Origin: Dermanyssus gallinae
Taxonomy: Eukaryota > Arthropoda > Arachnida > Mesostigmata > Dermanyssidae
Length of the DNA: 64,000 nt
Reading direction: 5' to 3'
NCBI GenBank assembly: GCA_003439945.1
Contig: QVRM01001034.1
Location: 58,279 to 122,278 of the forward strand
Position numbers and translations under genes: made by a program. The notes beneath the pieces are model-generated. The model made no database searches, had not been told where the DNA came from, and saw only the letters and a list, made by a program, of their open reading frames with translations. Positions 23,723 to 34,483 of this stretch are shown here, piece by piece. How positions within the stretch are numbered: position 1 is the first letter of the stretch; every line of letters begins with the position of its first letter.

Positions 23723-24494
23723 TGGTCGGTCCTCTAATCGCCTTCAGGCGCAACTGGGTGACCTTGCGTAGACGCAAGCCAGCGATAGGGAGGAGTTCCG
23801 ATCAGCGGCTTTGCTATCAAGCAGACGATGTACGAGGTTCTGTGGTTTCGATACTATAATGAGGCTACACCTCAAGCTGCGCCTGGTGTTGACGCGCTGA
23901 GCTCCTTAGAGCCTGTCAAGATTTCAGAGCTTCGTTTTCGGTCGCGAAGAACGTGAGTTTCGGCACACCGGCAAAAATCTTCGAACTGACATTGACTGAA
24001 CTGACTGACCTATCGCTGTTCGCACAGATTCATGTCAGTGCGCGAGCAGCGAGCATCACTGCTCCAGTCCACTCTCAGCTCGGATATGTTGCGAGGGTTG
24101 TTTGAGCTGTGCCTCAAGATATGCCGGTGTGACGCGTGATACCTGCTTGGCGACATGTAGTCAGTAATAGCTTTTTCGGCAAGTGGGCTATGGTTCATGG
24201 TAATTTTCTGCCGTTCCAGAGCCGTTATAAGTTCTTGTTTCACGCTTGCACAAGGTCACGATTTCCTAACATTCCAGTCTAGTCCACCATACTGCAGAGT
24301 CACCTCTGTATCGTAATCCTTTAGACGCCTGCTGTGGAGTACATATATGATATGATGAGTGAAACACAGCTAGCCCCAAAATGAAGCTCGTATAAAAAGA
24401 CATTTCTCAGGCACTAACTTTAGTAGACTGAAACGCAGCTTTATCGGCAAATGAGTACCTCATGTTACCTATCCGGCGTGACATATGTAGTTGA

Positions 24495-24496
<2 letters not shown>
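23723..24496. other. 5' flank of membrane-protein gene
   Basis: Upstream of the ATG on the minus strand. No TATA box or initiator stands out. A minus-strand open frame at 24010-24243 has no recognised family. Confidence 0.3.

Positions 24497-24528
<32 letters not shown>
24497..24528. repeat. (TA)n microsatellite
   Basis: Pure TA run directly next to the mariner remnant at 24540-24905. Confidence 0.95.
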
Positions 24529-24531
<3 letters not shown>

Positions 24532-24539
24532 CGCTCAAT

Positions 24540-24905
24540 CTTCAGTATTCTTTACTGGCTGTAGAGCCAGGTAGCAAACATTCGTGTAAAATGAATAATT
24601 GCCTTGTAGTCGAAAAAAAGAGTCAAAACTTTGATATTGGACCTGCTCTGTCTGAACTTGTTGGATCTACCCTTTATTTGGATGCGCCACTGGGAAGAAT
24701 AGGTTTTAATCTCGACGTCGTATACATATATCCATGACTCATCTTCTGTAAGTACACTCTGAAACAATCCAGAGTCGTTTGCTACCGCATTATGGCTCAA
24801 TGCGGACATTTCCCGATGCCCCGTTGATTCGCTGTTGAGTAGGACATCACAAACGTTCTCTTCAGTCGTTGATGTCGAAGGCTTTCCCGAACGGGGATAA
24901 TCATC
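24540..24905 (-). pseudogene. mariner transposase remnant with internal deletion
   Basis: On the minus strand, one open stretch reads GKPSTSTTEENVCDVLLNS, then jumps to GLFQSVLTEDESWIYVYDVE, SSQW, RQSRSNIKVL and FFDYKAIIHF. The family form is TGDESW.YGYDPETK..SSQW, then VFFDY.GIVH. The first catalytic Asp (in EDESW) is kept, but most of the second helix-turn-helix is missing and the protein ends soon after. A TA array sits at its left edge. Confidence 0.75.
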
Positions 24906-26842
24906 GTGTTTTCACGTCTGTTGCAAAATCGCGATGCTACTACGTATACACAGTTATTTACCCGAAAAAAAAAACATTTATTGCTTTAAAGTATATGGAA
25001 TAAATTTTAAACTTAAAATACTCCAAAAGGGGTATTACGCCTTTCTTCTTTTTAAACTGGGCGTTCGAGTTCCAACTCTGGTAGAATCGTTTCTGTTGAT
25101 TTTCGGTCAAAAATAGTCTAGCCGCTACGTTCCTTTGCTGGAGAGAGTTCAAATAGATCAAGTAACGAGAACGCGATATCAACGGTGGGGCATCTATGGT
25201 TTATTGTGAGACAGGCGTATGTATCTGAATCAGTTACGAGCATACACACATGTGGTTGTCAGCGCATCAAAATTAAGTATACATATAAATACATTTATGT
25301 TAGGGGATACACTGTCACTAGGATGGTTGATGAAACGAATAAAGAAATCCGGGTTTACGAAGAAATGCAACCGAAAATTGATGACCGTGTATTCAGACGA
25401 CAAGGTGTTGAGCTGCTGAATCTATGGTGCACCACTGACAATTCTCTGTATATACAGTTTAAATCGCTGTAAATGTTCAGCTATTTGTGTCAATAATCAA
25501 TTTAAAATAACTCCTCTATCTTACCGATAATACAGAATGCAAAGCCTAACTCGTATATTGTTTTCTTGGACAAAATAGAGCCACATTGTTCTAAACAAAT
25601 ACTGGCTTGCCAAATAATCTTTAGCCACATTTGCAGCATTTTGCAGAATTTTGTAAGGAAAAAAACGCGCATTGATCATCTCACTCTTAGCCATCATATG
25701 TTTAGCTCTGAAAAACTTGCAGCTATTGCACATCTATAGAAAATAGAAACTCCGTTCGAATAACGCCAAGTGTTACAAGATAAAAATAAATACAAATTAC
25801 AACAGCGCCACGTGCTGGCGAACGTACAGTGAAGAAGGTAGCTACGAGCAGGTACGAGAAACGTCCCGAAGATTCAATAGAGATGTCTATTTGTACCGAG
25901 ACGAATCTACCACATTCGAGAGTAATCAGTGAGGCCAAAAATAAAACTGCTGAAACAAAGTGCAGAAAAAGCACTACAGAGAATGTAGTGACACTCTACA
26001 GGTGACCGCAGGCGATCGTGTTTTCATTCCTACGTACTCGGCTAGTCTATGTTCAATAGACTAAGTCATTAGATCAGTGTGTACAGTTCACGTACATATT
26101 AGTGGCGACGAAGAAGAGGGATGGTCGTAACTAGTACATACGTACATCACAGTTCAACTACATATTATACATGCCTCCGATTCTCATGAACTAGAAAAAC
26201 GCTTCAAACATGCGAGCTCGGCTTAGTCACATCCGCTCTATTCGTATTAGTAACTAGCACATTGTTTACTGTTAATAAGCCGATGACACTACTGAGTGAA
26301 AGGGTCAAGAACGAGTTCTGAGAAATGGAGACCACGCAAATGAGAGCCACTAATTCAAAAGCAGAGAAAAAAAATTAACTGCCCGACGATACGTTGATGA
26401 GATTCTGACATCCGACAGGGTCAGAAACGACGAACGCCAGCTAAAGTTCCAGCTCGAGCAACACTTCTAAAGTTCATGATTCGCACTAATCGCGAGGAGA
26501 GAAAGAGTATCCAACTAACATTTTCGTCTTTTTCTTCATACTTTTCGTTTTTACTTAAGACTGAATTAAACGGCTTCACGTGGTGTACTTTTTATTTAAT
26601 TGCACACAGTTCAGGTCAATATAGCAAATATTTCAGTTTTGGCGCAGACATGATTCGAAGGCCAAGCATCACTAAACACTTGCTCTAGGCAAGACTCATA
26701 GACTACAAAACTTTTTTTTTTTGTGAACAATTCAGATAGTTTATTTATACATCGACTACAAAACTATATGCAGTACTTCAATTTCTCTCACTGTAGTACT
26801 ACCAGATAATTTATCTCTCTCCTCTCTCTCTCTCTCTCTCTA

Positions 26843-26844
<2 letters not shown>
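24906..26844. other. intergenic, no gene supported
   Basis: AT-rich. A minus-strand frame at 25723-25974 begins MLFLHFVSAVLFLASLI, which looks like a signal peptide, but I see no convincing donor or family. Confidence 0.35.

Positions 26845-26877
<33 letters not shown>
26813..26877. repeat. (CT)n-(TA)n compound microsatellite
   Basis: A CT-rich run (to about 26844) passes into a pure TA run (26845-26877). Confidence 0.9.
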
Positions 26878-26881
<4 letters not shown>

Positions 26882-27237
26882 CCTAGCTTGCAGTTTTCAA
26901 AATTGTTGTCATGAAAGCAATGTAGAGTAAAGTATGAGTCTGTTAGCAGAGGACTAGTATTTGCAAGAGAAAGGGCGCGCGATTAGCAATGAAGGGACTA
27001 TTTACCTGCACGAGCAAGACACATGTGTAACATAAGCATAGCTATTCTTTGCATCTCTAGTAGTAGCGTGTTCAGCTCCGCAACAGTCCGCATAAAATCA
27101 AAGGTCCATTCTTAAGAGTGATTTGCCGGAAAACTTTATAGTTCGCAACGCTAGCCGTCGCCGGAAAACGGCCCCATTAATATAACTGATATTAAACATG
27201 TCGTACACGACACATAGTACGATGTAGTTCCATTTAA

Positions 27238-27466
27238 CCGAGCAAGATGGCTTAGTGGCAAAGACTTTGCCTTGAATTCGGGAGGCCTGGGTTCGAGACT
27301 CAGACCGGCCACATTTAACTTGGTTTTCATGGTTCCCAATTTAGACAAGGTTGTGGCGAAAATCGGTTGCGGAGTGGGCGAAAAATCGGCCATGACATGA
27401 ACAAACCGTACACGGGAATTAATTAGTCTTACGGAACAACATAAATAAATAAATAAAAATAATCTA
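27238..27466 (+). repeat. tRNA-derived SINE (family S3) with (AAAT)n tail
   Basis: The head has a textbook A box (GATGGCTTAGTGGC, 27246-27259) and B box (GGGTTCGAGAC, about 27289-27299) at tRNA spacing. A body of about 120 bases follows and then an (AAAT)n-type tail (about 27441-27466). These are the parts of a pol III-driven SINE. Only one copy is seen here. Confidence 0.7.
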
Positions 27467-28014
27467 TTAACATCTCAGTAATATTGTTCCTATAAACGTG
27501 TATATATATACCCACGTCTCTGGGTCCAAAGCAAACTTAGCCAAGGATATTGGATTGGATAGATGTATCTTTAGCATAATCGGACAGGTTAAGGTATCTA
27601 GATTTTCCCCAACAGACCTTGTGGCAACAGCTTGGCCGCGTACTCTCAGCGGTATGGTTTCACATCTGTCAACATCAACAAACATCGCTCAAACAAAATT
27701 CGACCAAGAACAGGGATCGAAACGGCGACATCCCGGCAGATCATAACCATTACAAGCGCACTAATCTTGCGCAGAGCCACTTTTTCAATAAAATCGTATC
27801 GTATTGAAAAAAATGCCTGCAAAGTCTACTTGCGTGTGCATAAGCCCAGATGGAATGATGCAAGAAACTGTTCGAGGCAGTACCGTGCGAAAGTTCCTAC
27901 ACTCCGCTCGACTTTCATTTAGAACGACATTATAACTCGGCAGCTCTCCGCCAACTCAATGAACAAGCGCACATCTGTTAGAGTGCATCTTTATTATCGT
28001 ATGTCATATCACAT

Positions 28015-28049
<35 letters not shown>

Positions 28050-28480
28050 GAAATTCGCAACACTCAATGAGTTCTAACGCTGTGGCTCGTCGTTAATAAA
28101 GGTCGTCCATTACATGTTGGGAAGGCGGATGGCCAAATGGGCACACAGGCTTAATCCATCGCAGCATATGGGCCGCGTTAAGCGCCTAAGGAGGAAAGTA
28201 CCTCCTCATGTCATATTGTGAAAGAACAGTGTGAAGAACCACGGCAAACATTATACGTGTCCATCTAGGCAGTAACAAACATGCGTCTGAACATAGAATT
28301 GAACATAGAATATATATTTGTATATATATTTTTTGGCCAAGCTAGTCCAAACGAAATGTGGCGCCGCGCCGCAGCACTGGAGACCGAATACAGAAATACC
28401 CCGTAGCAGTCAGAGTGAAGCAGATTGCTAAGCAGATGTGTTCGACAAAACGTCGACAGTTGTAATATAGACGCCTGTTG

Positions 28481-28527
<47 letters not shown>

Positions 28528-28910
28528 TTTTTATATTATTATTTATTTAAATGTATATTATACTTAATTTGAAGAGTGAAATAACCATAATTGTAATATA
28601 TGTTTTTTTATGACGATGACGCGGGCCCTATTTTAGCTTCAAAGAGATCAACGTCTATCGCAGTGACGTAGTTATGCTGTGATGCTCAGTTGTTTTGTAT
28701 TCAATAAGTGCCGTTGTGTCGTCGACAAACTTGTGTGTGACGTGGCAAATGTCGATTTGACCGTCAAGCGGGTGCCTGTTGTCCCGACAGAGGCAGGTCT
28801 CTTCGAGTCACAGGTGACAAGTACGATTTACGATATGACCATGTGTGTTAGAGAAATCCCTGCCGGACAAGCAGGATGCGATGTGCACCTGCTCAGCAAT
28901 CAAGCTTATA

Positions 28911-28943
<33 letters not shown>

Positions 28944-29200
28944 GTTGTTTCAAGTTTACTCAACCATAAATTTTATAGTACAATAATTCGTATATAATTT
29001 TATAGGTTAACGACATCGTTGACAATTGACACTGTAGTGACGATGTTCAATCCATAAACGAGCAGCTGAATATGTGGTAACGTCCGATATTGCACTCTTC
29101 ACAATATCTACATAAAAATCGTCAATTTCGTAACAAGTTTCTTTTAAGCATATGAGGTGACCGTGACCATGACATGTTGTTCGGCATATGATTGATCTGT

Positions 29201-29234
<34 letters not shown>

Positions 29235-29799
29235 TTCAATTTATTGTGGCATTTGTTTGGTATTCAACGTAAATTACGCACTCTCACGCACCGAGAAACA
29301 CGAAAAAATATATGATATCTGATATGATGAGATGATGATGATGAGATATATGATATGACACCATATATGATATCGTTATTGCCGATTTCACTACAATATC
29401 CATTTTTTTGCGTTTTAGCCCACAAAGAGTATCCTGTATACTGCAGAGCGCAATATTCTAGAACACATGACCGCCTATCTCGAATAGTTCATGACAACAA
29501 CACTCGGCCTTACATACAACATGATGAAATTTTGTGTGCACAGCATAATTAACCACGGTATGACGGCTTGAATTGGTAAGCATTTGTTTCTACTCCGAAC
29601 ATGTTATTGGCTCTAGTTGAATTTGAATTGCTGGGTCGATTGTAGTATTTTTTATCTTTTCACGGTACGTTAATGTTTTTCCGTGTGCTGCTAATTAGAT
29701 TGCTCAGCAAAATGAACGGGCACTCCGGGATGATGAACCGATAATCATATAATAGGGCGACTAAAAACAGAGCTATGTAGACAGAGAAGGCACATCATA
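27467..29799. other. intergenic with four (TA)n arrays
   Basis: TA arrays at 28018-28047, 28486-28524, 28913-28941 and 29203-29231, plus ATGATG-type simple sequence at 29300-29370. Open frames here run into the arrays and are not supported. Confidence 0.6.
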
Positions 29800-29803
29800 A
29801 TAT

Positions 29804-30064
29804 TGTAACGATGTGCTGTTAGTTACGCTGAGTCACTGGAGATGGTAGCTCAGCCGCCAGGCGGTTACTACGACGCGAGAATCATCGGACAGCGAGAAAC
29901 AACACAAAGCGTGGGTTCGTATCGGTCAGACAGCCGGACGGGAAATGCGTATCCCCCATCCTTCGCTTCCCTGGCTATTTATTGGCTCAACCAGTCGTAT
30001 CGAATCATAATGTTCTAACAATGCCTTAGTTCTAGCTCGCCATTGATTGATTGGTCGAATCACA
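29804..30064 (-). repeat. Ty3/gypsy 3' LTR of the pol half
   Basis: On the minus strand it runs from TGTGATTCGACCAATCA to CATCGTTACA, with an AATAAA (in GCCAATAAATAG). It is preceded by a purine-rich tract, GAGAAGGAAGGAGC (30065-30078 reversed), the expected polypurine tract. Confidence 0.7.
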
Positions 30065-32958
30065 GCTCCTTCCTTCTCGGCCGTGCACGTTGTCTTCGGT
30101 GGGACCGCCCCTGCCAGTCGAGTAGTGGGTGGTGTTGACGATGTCGGTACCATGGATGTGGCGCGGTCCGTGATTGATGGCGTTGCCCGTGCCATCTGGA
30201 CGCTTGCATGTAGCCGGGCGGTCGCACGTCCGGCTGTTTTACGAGGATCTCGATGTGGCGGCACTTGGTGGGTCTTGGTACGTCGGGATGCACCGTCGTT
30301 CGGTCATGTGTAATCGGCTGGTGGTGGTGTCGTCTTGCTCTGTTGCTGTTGTTGTTGGTTCCCACCACTGGCTTGGATGGCTGCTGGCTTATCGCTGTGC
30401 CTCTCGTCGGCCTGAATGTTTGATTGACTTGGTGCCGCCAGTGATTGGGTCTCCATGACTGGCAGTTTTGTGTTGCTGCGGCTGACTCTATTCGTGACTG
30501 GCAGTTAGTTCTGTTGTTATGTTGTGGCCAACTCTGTTACACTGCCCCCCCCCCCCCTCGGATTGGCTCGTCCCGAGCCAACAGCGTTTGCTTGCCTGTG
30601 GCAATCGAGCAAACAAAATCTCGCGTCCATCTGGGGGGTTGTCGTGATCGGCCGGGTCGATGTTGTGGTGGTTGTTGGTTTGGAGAGGCGGCTGGCTCGA
30701 CGCGGCCGCGGGAGGTGGTCGGTTGGTCGAATAGGACTCGGACTGGTCACTGTGAATGGGCGCTGGATGTATGTATGGCTTGACTCTTGATTGACGTGGA
30801 CTATCTGTCGATTGCGCCGCGTGGTCCTGGGGTGTTGGCTGCTGCTTCTGTCGGTTCCACTCTTCCACGGTCGTCGGGCTGGTTACACGGATGATTCTAG
30901 ATGGTCCGAAGTATCTTCTTTGTAGTTTGTCGGATTCTCCGACTCGTCGCACTGGAGTATAGACTAGCACTAGATCGCTTTTCTCGAAACGCTGGTTCAC
31001 ATCTCTTCTTGTTGTCACAGCGGTCCTTGTTTGTGGTCTTGGCACGGTCAGCTAATGATTTCGCTAGGTCTCTTGCTTCTTCCGCGTATAGGATAAGATG
31101 GTCAACGTAGTCATCTATTGAATGGTTGGCCAGGGTGGGTGGGGCAGGTAGTTGTGCATCGAATGTGGACAGGGCCTCACGCCCGTGCACCAGGTAGAAT
31201 GGACTGAATTTCGTGTGCCGACTCGTTCGGTGCCGTGTTGTATGCGTGGACGACAAACGGCAGTTGCTCGTCCCAATTCCGCTGTCTCTCCCCAACGTAT
31301 TTGCTAAGCATGTAGCTAGTAGCGTTCTGTGTGAACGTTCTACTAATCCGATGGTCTGTGGGTGGTACGGTGATGTTAAGCGGTGTTCGATTTGTCCCCA
31401 CTTGGTCACTTCGTTGACTAGAGAGGACATGAATGTTTTTCCACGGTCACTAATAAGCACTCTCGGGGCACCATGCACCAGGATGATTTTGTTCACCAGG
31501 AACTTAGCCACTTCGGACGCTGAGCCGTTCGGCAGCGCTTCAGCGACCAAGTACTTGGTAAGGTGGCACACTGCGGTCACTATCACTCTGTTGGCCGGAG
31601 GTGGTTTCGTTGAGTGAGACGAGGTCGACGCCGATGGTGTGGAACGGTTCAGTTGGTGTGGTCATGTGTTGTAGCAATCCACGTTCGTCCGCGGGGTCGG
31701 TCTTACGTTGTTGGCACGTTTCACAAGCACGCACGTAACGGTCGGTGTCTTTGTAGGCGTTGGGCCAGTCGTATTTCTGTGCAATGCGGCCATATGTTTT
31801 AGCCAGACCCATGTGGCCGCCTTCGCTGTCTGAGTGTGCTGCTGTTAGTGCTTCTCGTCGGTACTTGCTCGGTAACACCAGGAGAGTAGTTCCTGGCCGT
31901 GATCGGCAAAGTTGTACTTATACAATACGCCGTCGATTGTCTTGAATGCGCTTGTTGATGTTTGCTTGTTCACGTAATTGCTGTAGTGTCGGGTCGGACT
32001 GTTGTTGGTGTGTGAGGTCGGTTATGTGTATGGACGATAGCTTCCTGAGTGGTTTGTGATTGGTGTGGTGGTCGTCGGCTGGGAGTGGGTGTATCGCGAC
32101 AAACAGTCCGCGTCACGGTGCTTGCGGCCCTGCTTGTATACGATGTGGATGTCATGTTCTTGGAGTTGTATCGCCCATCGTGCTAATCGCCCTGCTAAAT
32201 GCCGGCTTGTCATGAGCCAGCACAAAGCGTGATGGTCCGTTACCACGGTCACTGGTCGGCCATATGTGTATTGTCGGAATTTCTTCAAGGCCCACACTAT
32301 CGCCAGGCACTCCTGTTCGGTGGTCGAGTAGTTTGTTTCAGCTTTCGACAGTGTGCGACTGCCGTACGCGATGACGCGCTCACCTTTAGGGTCGAGTGGC
32401 TGGCTGAGGATGATGCCTAGGCCCTGGCCGGACGCGTCTGTTCGGACAGTGATGATAGGCTGGTTCGGGTCGAAGTGTCCCAGAAGCGGTGGCGACACTA
32501 GTTTCTTCTTGAGGACGTTGAATGCGGTCTGTTGGTCGGAGGTCCATTGGAAGGGGGTGTCGTTTTCAAGTAGACGGTTGAGCGGTGCGGCTGTCGCGGA
32601 GAAGTTCTTGATAAATCGGCGGTAGTAGGAGCATAGGCCGAGGAAGCTGCGGACGGCTTTTTGGTTGGTCGGCAAAGTCGGAAATTGGTCGATGGCCTTG
32701 GTCTTTTCGGGGTCTGGTCGGAGTCCGTCTGCCCCCACTACATGTCCTAGTAGTGTTGTTAGCTGTGGAGCAGCGAAGGTACACTTCTTGATGTTTAACG
32801 AGAGGTTGGCCCGTTGCAGGCAGGACAGGACGTCTTGTAATGGCTGATTGTGTTCACTCAACGTTCGGCCGAAAACGCAAATGTCGTCGAGGTAGACTAG
32901 ACATGATGTCCATTTGCGGCCACGGAGGACGGTGTCCATTAGTCGCTCGAACGTTACA
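30065..32958 (-). pseudogene. Ty3/gypsy pol: RT, RNase H, integrase (5' truncated)
   Basis: On the minus strand the order is RT from TFERLMDTVLRG through LVYLDDICVFG (catalytic YLDD) and the LGHVV and FLGLCSYYRRFI motifs; RNase H with TDASGQGLGI, STTEQECLAIVWAL and TDHHAL; integrase zinc finger (HSDSEGGHMG, CETCQQRK, about 31730-31850); and integrase core with DLVSL, ISDRGKTFMS and GLVERSHRTLL. Frames change near 31950, 31590 and 31000. RT motifs before the TFERL block are missing because the element stops at the junction. The enzyme set copies element RNA and inserts the DNA; this copy is dead. Confidence 0.9.
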
Positions 32959-32990
32959 TCGATCGTTACATTTGGTGGAGCTGCTTCGAT
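32958..32990 (+). other. 5' LTR end and primer-binding site at the inversion junction
   Basis: The pol reading stops at TFERL and is followed on the plus strand by ATCGATCGTTACA, close to the 3' end of the LTR. Two bases later comes TGGTGGAGCTGCTTCGA, which starts with TGG as a tRNA-primed binding site should. Only about 13 bases of the 5' LTR remain. Confidence 0.5.
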
Positions 32991-33325
32991 CTCTCTCGAC
33001 CGAAAGGGCGGCGAACCGACCGAGCGGACGGCGAGCAAATGACAGTAAGCACACGGCGAACGAACCGCTACGAACCAAGACCGACCACAGACCAGCAACA
33101 ACCAAGCACCAGCAACGACCAGAACCAGGACACCAACAACGAGCCAAAGATGAGTTCAACGCACCAAACACCGACCAGCCCCAGTCCAGCCACCGACCCG
33201 GCCACACAACCACAAACTCAAACCACGACCACTAGTCCAGCCACCGAACCGGCCACACGACCGCGACGACCACATCAACCACAGCAACCAGCCCAGCCGC
33301 CGAACCACGCACGACCACGTCAACC

Positions 33326-34045
33326 ATGGACCCGACTATTAACAGGCCAACCACGGTCACGGATATGCCGTTTGGCTATCCACTGCCGGGGCAGCCGTCC
33401 TTCCTGCAAAACGTGTTCCAAGTACCGCTGCGATTTGACGGCACGTCGGCCATGCGCGCCAGGGAGTGGTTGCGAGAATTCGAAAGAATGGCCGACATCA
33501 ACAACTACAGCGACGAGCAAAAGGTACGGACAGCGGTGCTTTCGCTGGAGAAGACGGCTGCCGACTGGCACGACGCAATTCCAAGAGAGGCGAGGCCGAA
33601 GACATGGGCCGAGTTTCACCACGAGTTCATGGCCAGGTTCGGCGACCACGGTGCAATGGCAGTCGCCGCGGAGGAAAAACTGAAGCGGCTGGTGCAAGAC
33701 CAGGACACGCCGTTCCTCGCGCACATCGAACAAGTTCAGCGGTTATGCCGCGACATCGACTTAAGAATGACCGACGAGGCGGTACTCCGCTGGTTCTTGA
33801 GGACCATGCGCGCAGACTACAGACCGATCTTCATCCATGCAGAATTCAAGAGCGTTATAATGCGCGCACGAGGCCTCTGTGCCAAGATAGATGCGATCGA
33901 GCCATTCGCGAACCGACCGACCACCCAGCCGTCCTCGACCTACAACCGACCGACCACCCAGCCATCCTCAGTTAGACACAACAACGCCACAACGACACCA
34001 CAGTCGACCGAGCACATCATCGAACGTGCAACAGCCTCCACATGA
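33326..34045 (+). CDS. Ty3/gypsy Gag
   Basis: An intact 239-residue frame. Residues about 30-180 match the retrotransposon Gag domain (VPLRFDGTSAMRAREWLREF, then YSDEQKVRTAVLSLEKTAADWHD in two parts, WAEFHHEFMARFG). In Ty3/gypsy elements this protein packs the RNA in virus-like particles. The C-terminus is Thr/Pro/Ser-rich and has no CCHC knuckle. A 5' leader of about 340 bases separates it from the primer-binding site. The stop lies 131 bases before the LTR, so all of pol is deleted from this half. Being intact while the pol half is broken suggests it is younger. Confidence 0.8.
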   Translation: MDPTINRPTTVTDMPFGYPLPGQPSFLQNVFQVPLRFDGTSAMRAREWLREFERMADINNYSDEQKVRTAVLSLEKTAADWHDAIPREARPKTWAEFHHEFMARFGDHGAMAVAAEEKLKRLVQDQDTPFLAHIEQVQRLCRDIDLRMTDEAVLRWFLRTMRADYRPIFIHAEFKSVIMRARGLCAKIDAIEPFANRPTTQPSSTYNRPTTQPSSVRHNNATTTPQSTEHIIERATAST

Positions 34046-34176
34046 GACCGCTCAGCTACATGGCGACGACAACATGGCACGTGCATCACCGCGACCTGTC
34101 GCGCCACATCGGCAACATCATCATCAGACCTATGTACCTGACCTGCGGCGACGGCACCGCCAGGGACCATGCACGT

Positions 34177-34483
34177 TGTGATAATGCGTAGTTTAAACCG
34201 ACCAATCAGCGAAGAGGACGAGTGGAAATTTCCGTTGCCGAATGTTCGAGAAGATTCGATTCCATCATTTAACATTGTTACTACATGAACGCTACGGCGT
34301 ACCTTGAGTGAATAAAATTGACCGATGCAGCATGGCCGACAACCGTTCGCTGCCCGGTTACGCTTGACGCCAGACCTACGTTCCGTGTCGTCATTCATTG
34401 TACCTGAGTCCCTCGTGTTGTAGTAGCCGCCCGGCTGAGCTACCATCCCCAGTACCTTAGCGCGTAGCAACAACATCGTTACA
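34177..34483 (+). repeat. Ty3/gypsy 3' LTR of the gag half
   Basis: Runs from TGTGATAATGCG to CATCGTTACA with GAATAAAATTG in the middle. Shares CGACCAATCA and GGCTGAGCTACCATC with the opposite LTR in inverted orientation. Confidence 0.7.

Noticed and set aside
25723..25974. Secreted-protein exon starting with a signal-like peptide
   Set aside because: AT-rich frame with no clear donor, no partner exon and no family.
30488..31045. Envelope gene downstream of integrase
   Set aside because: The frame is the Pro/Gln-rich integrase C-terminus; no signal peptide, membrane segment or envelope motif.
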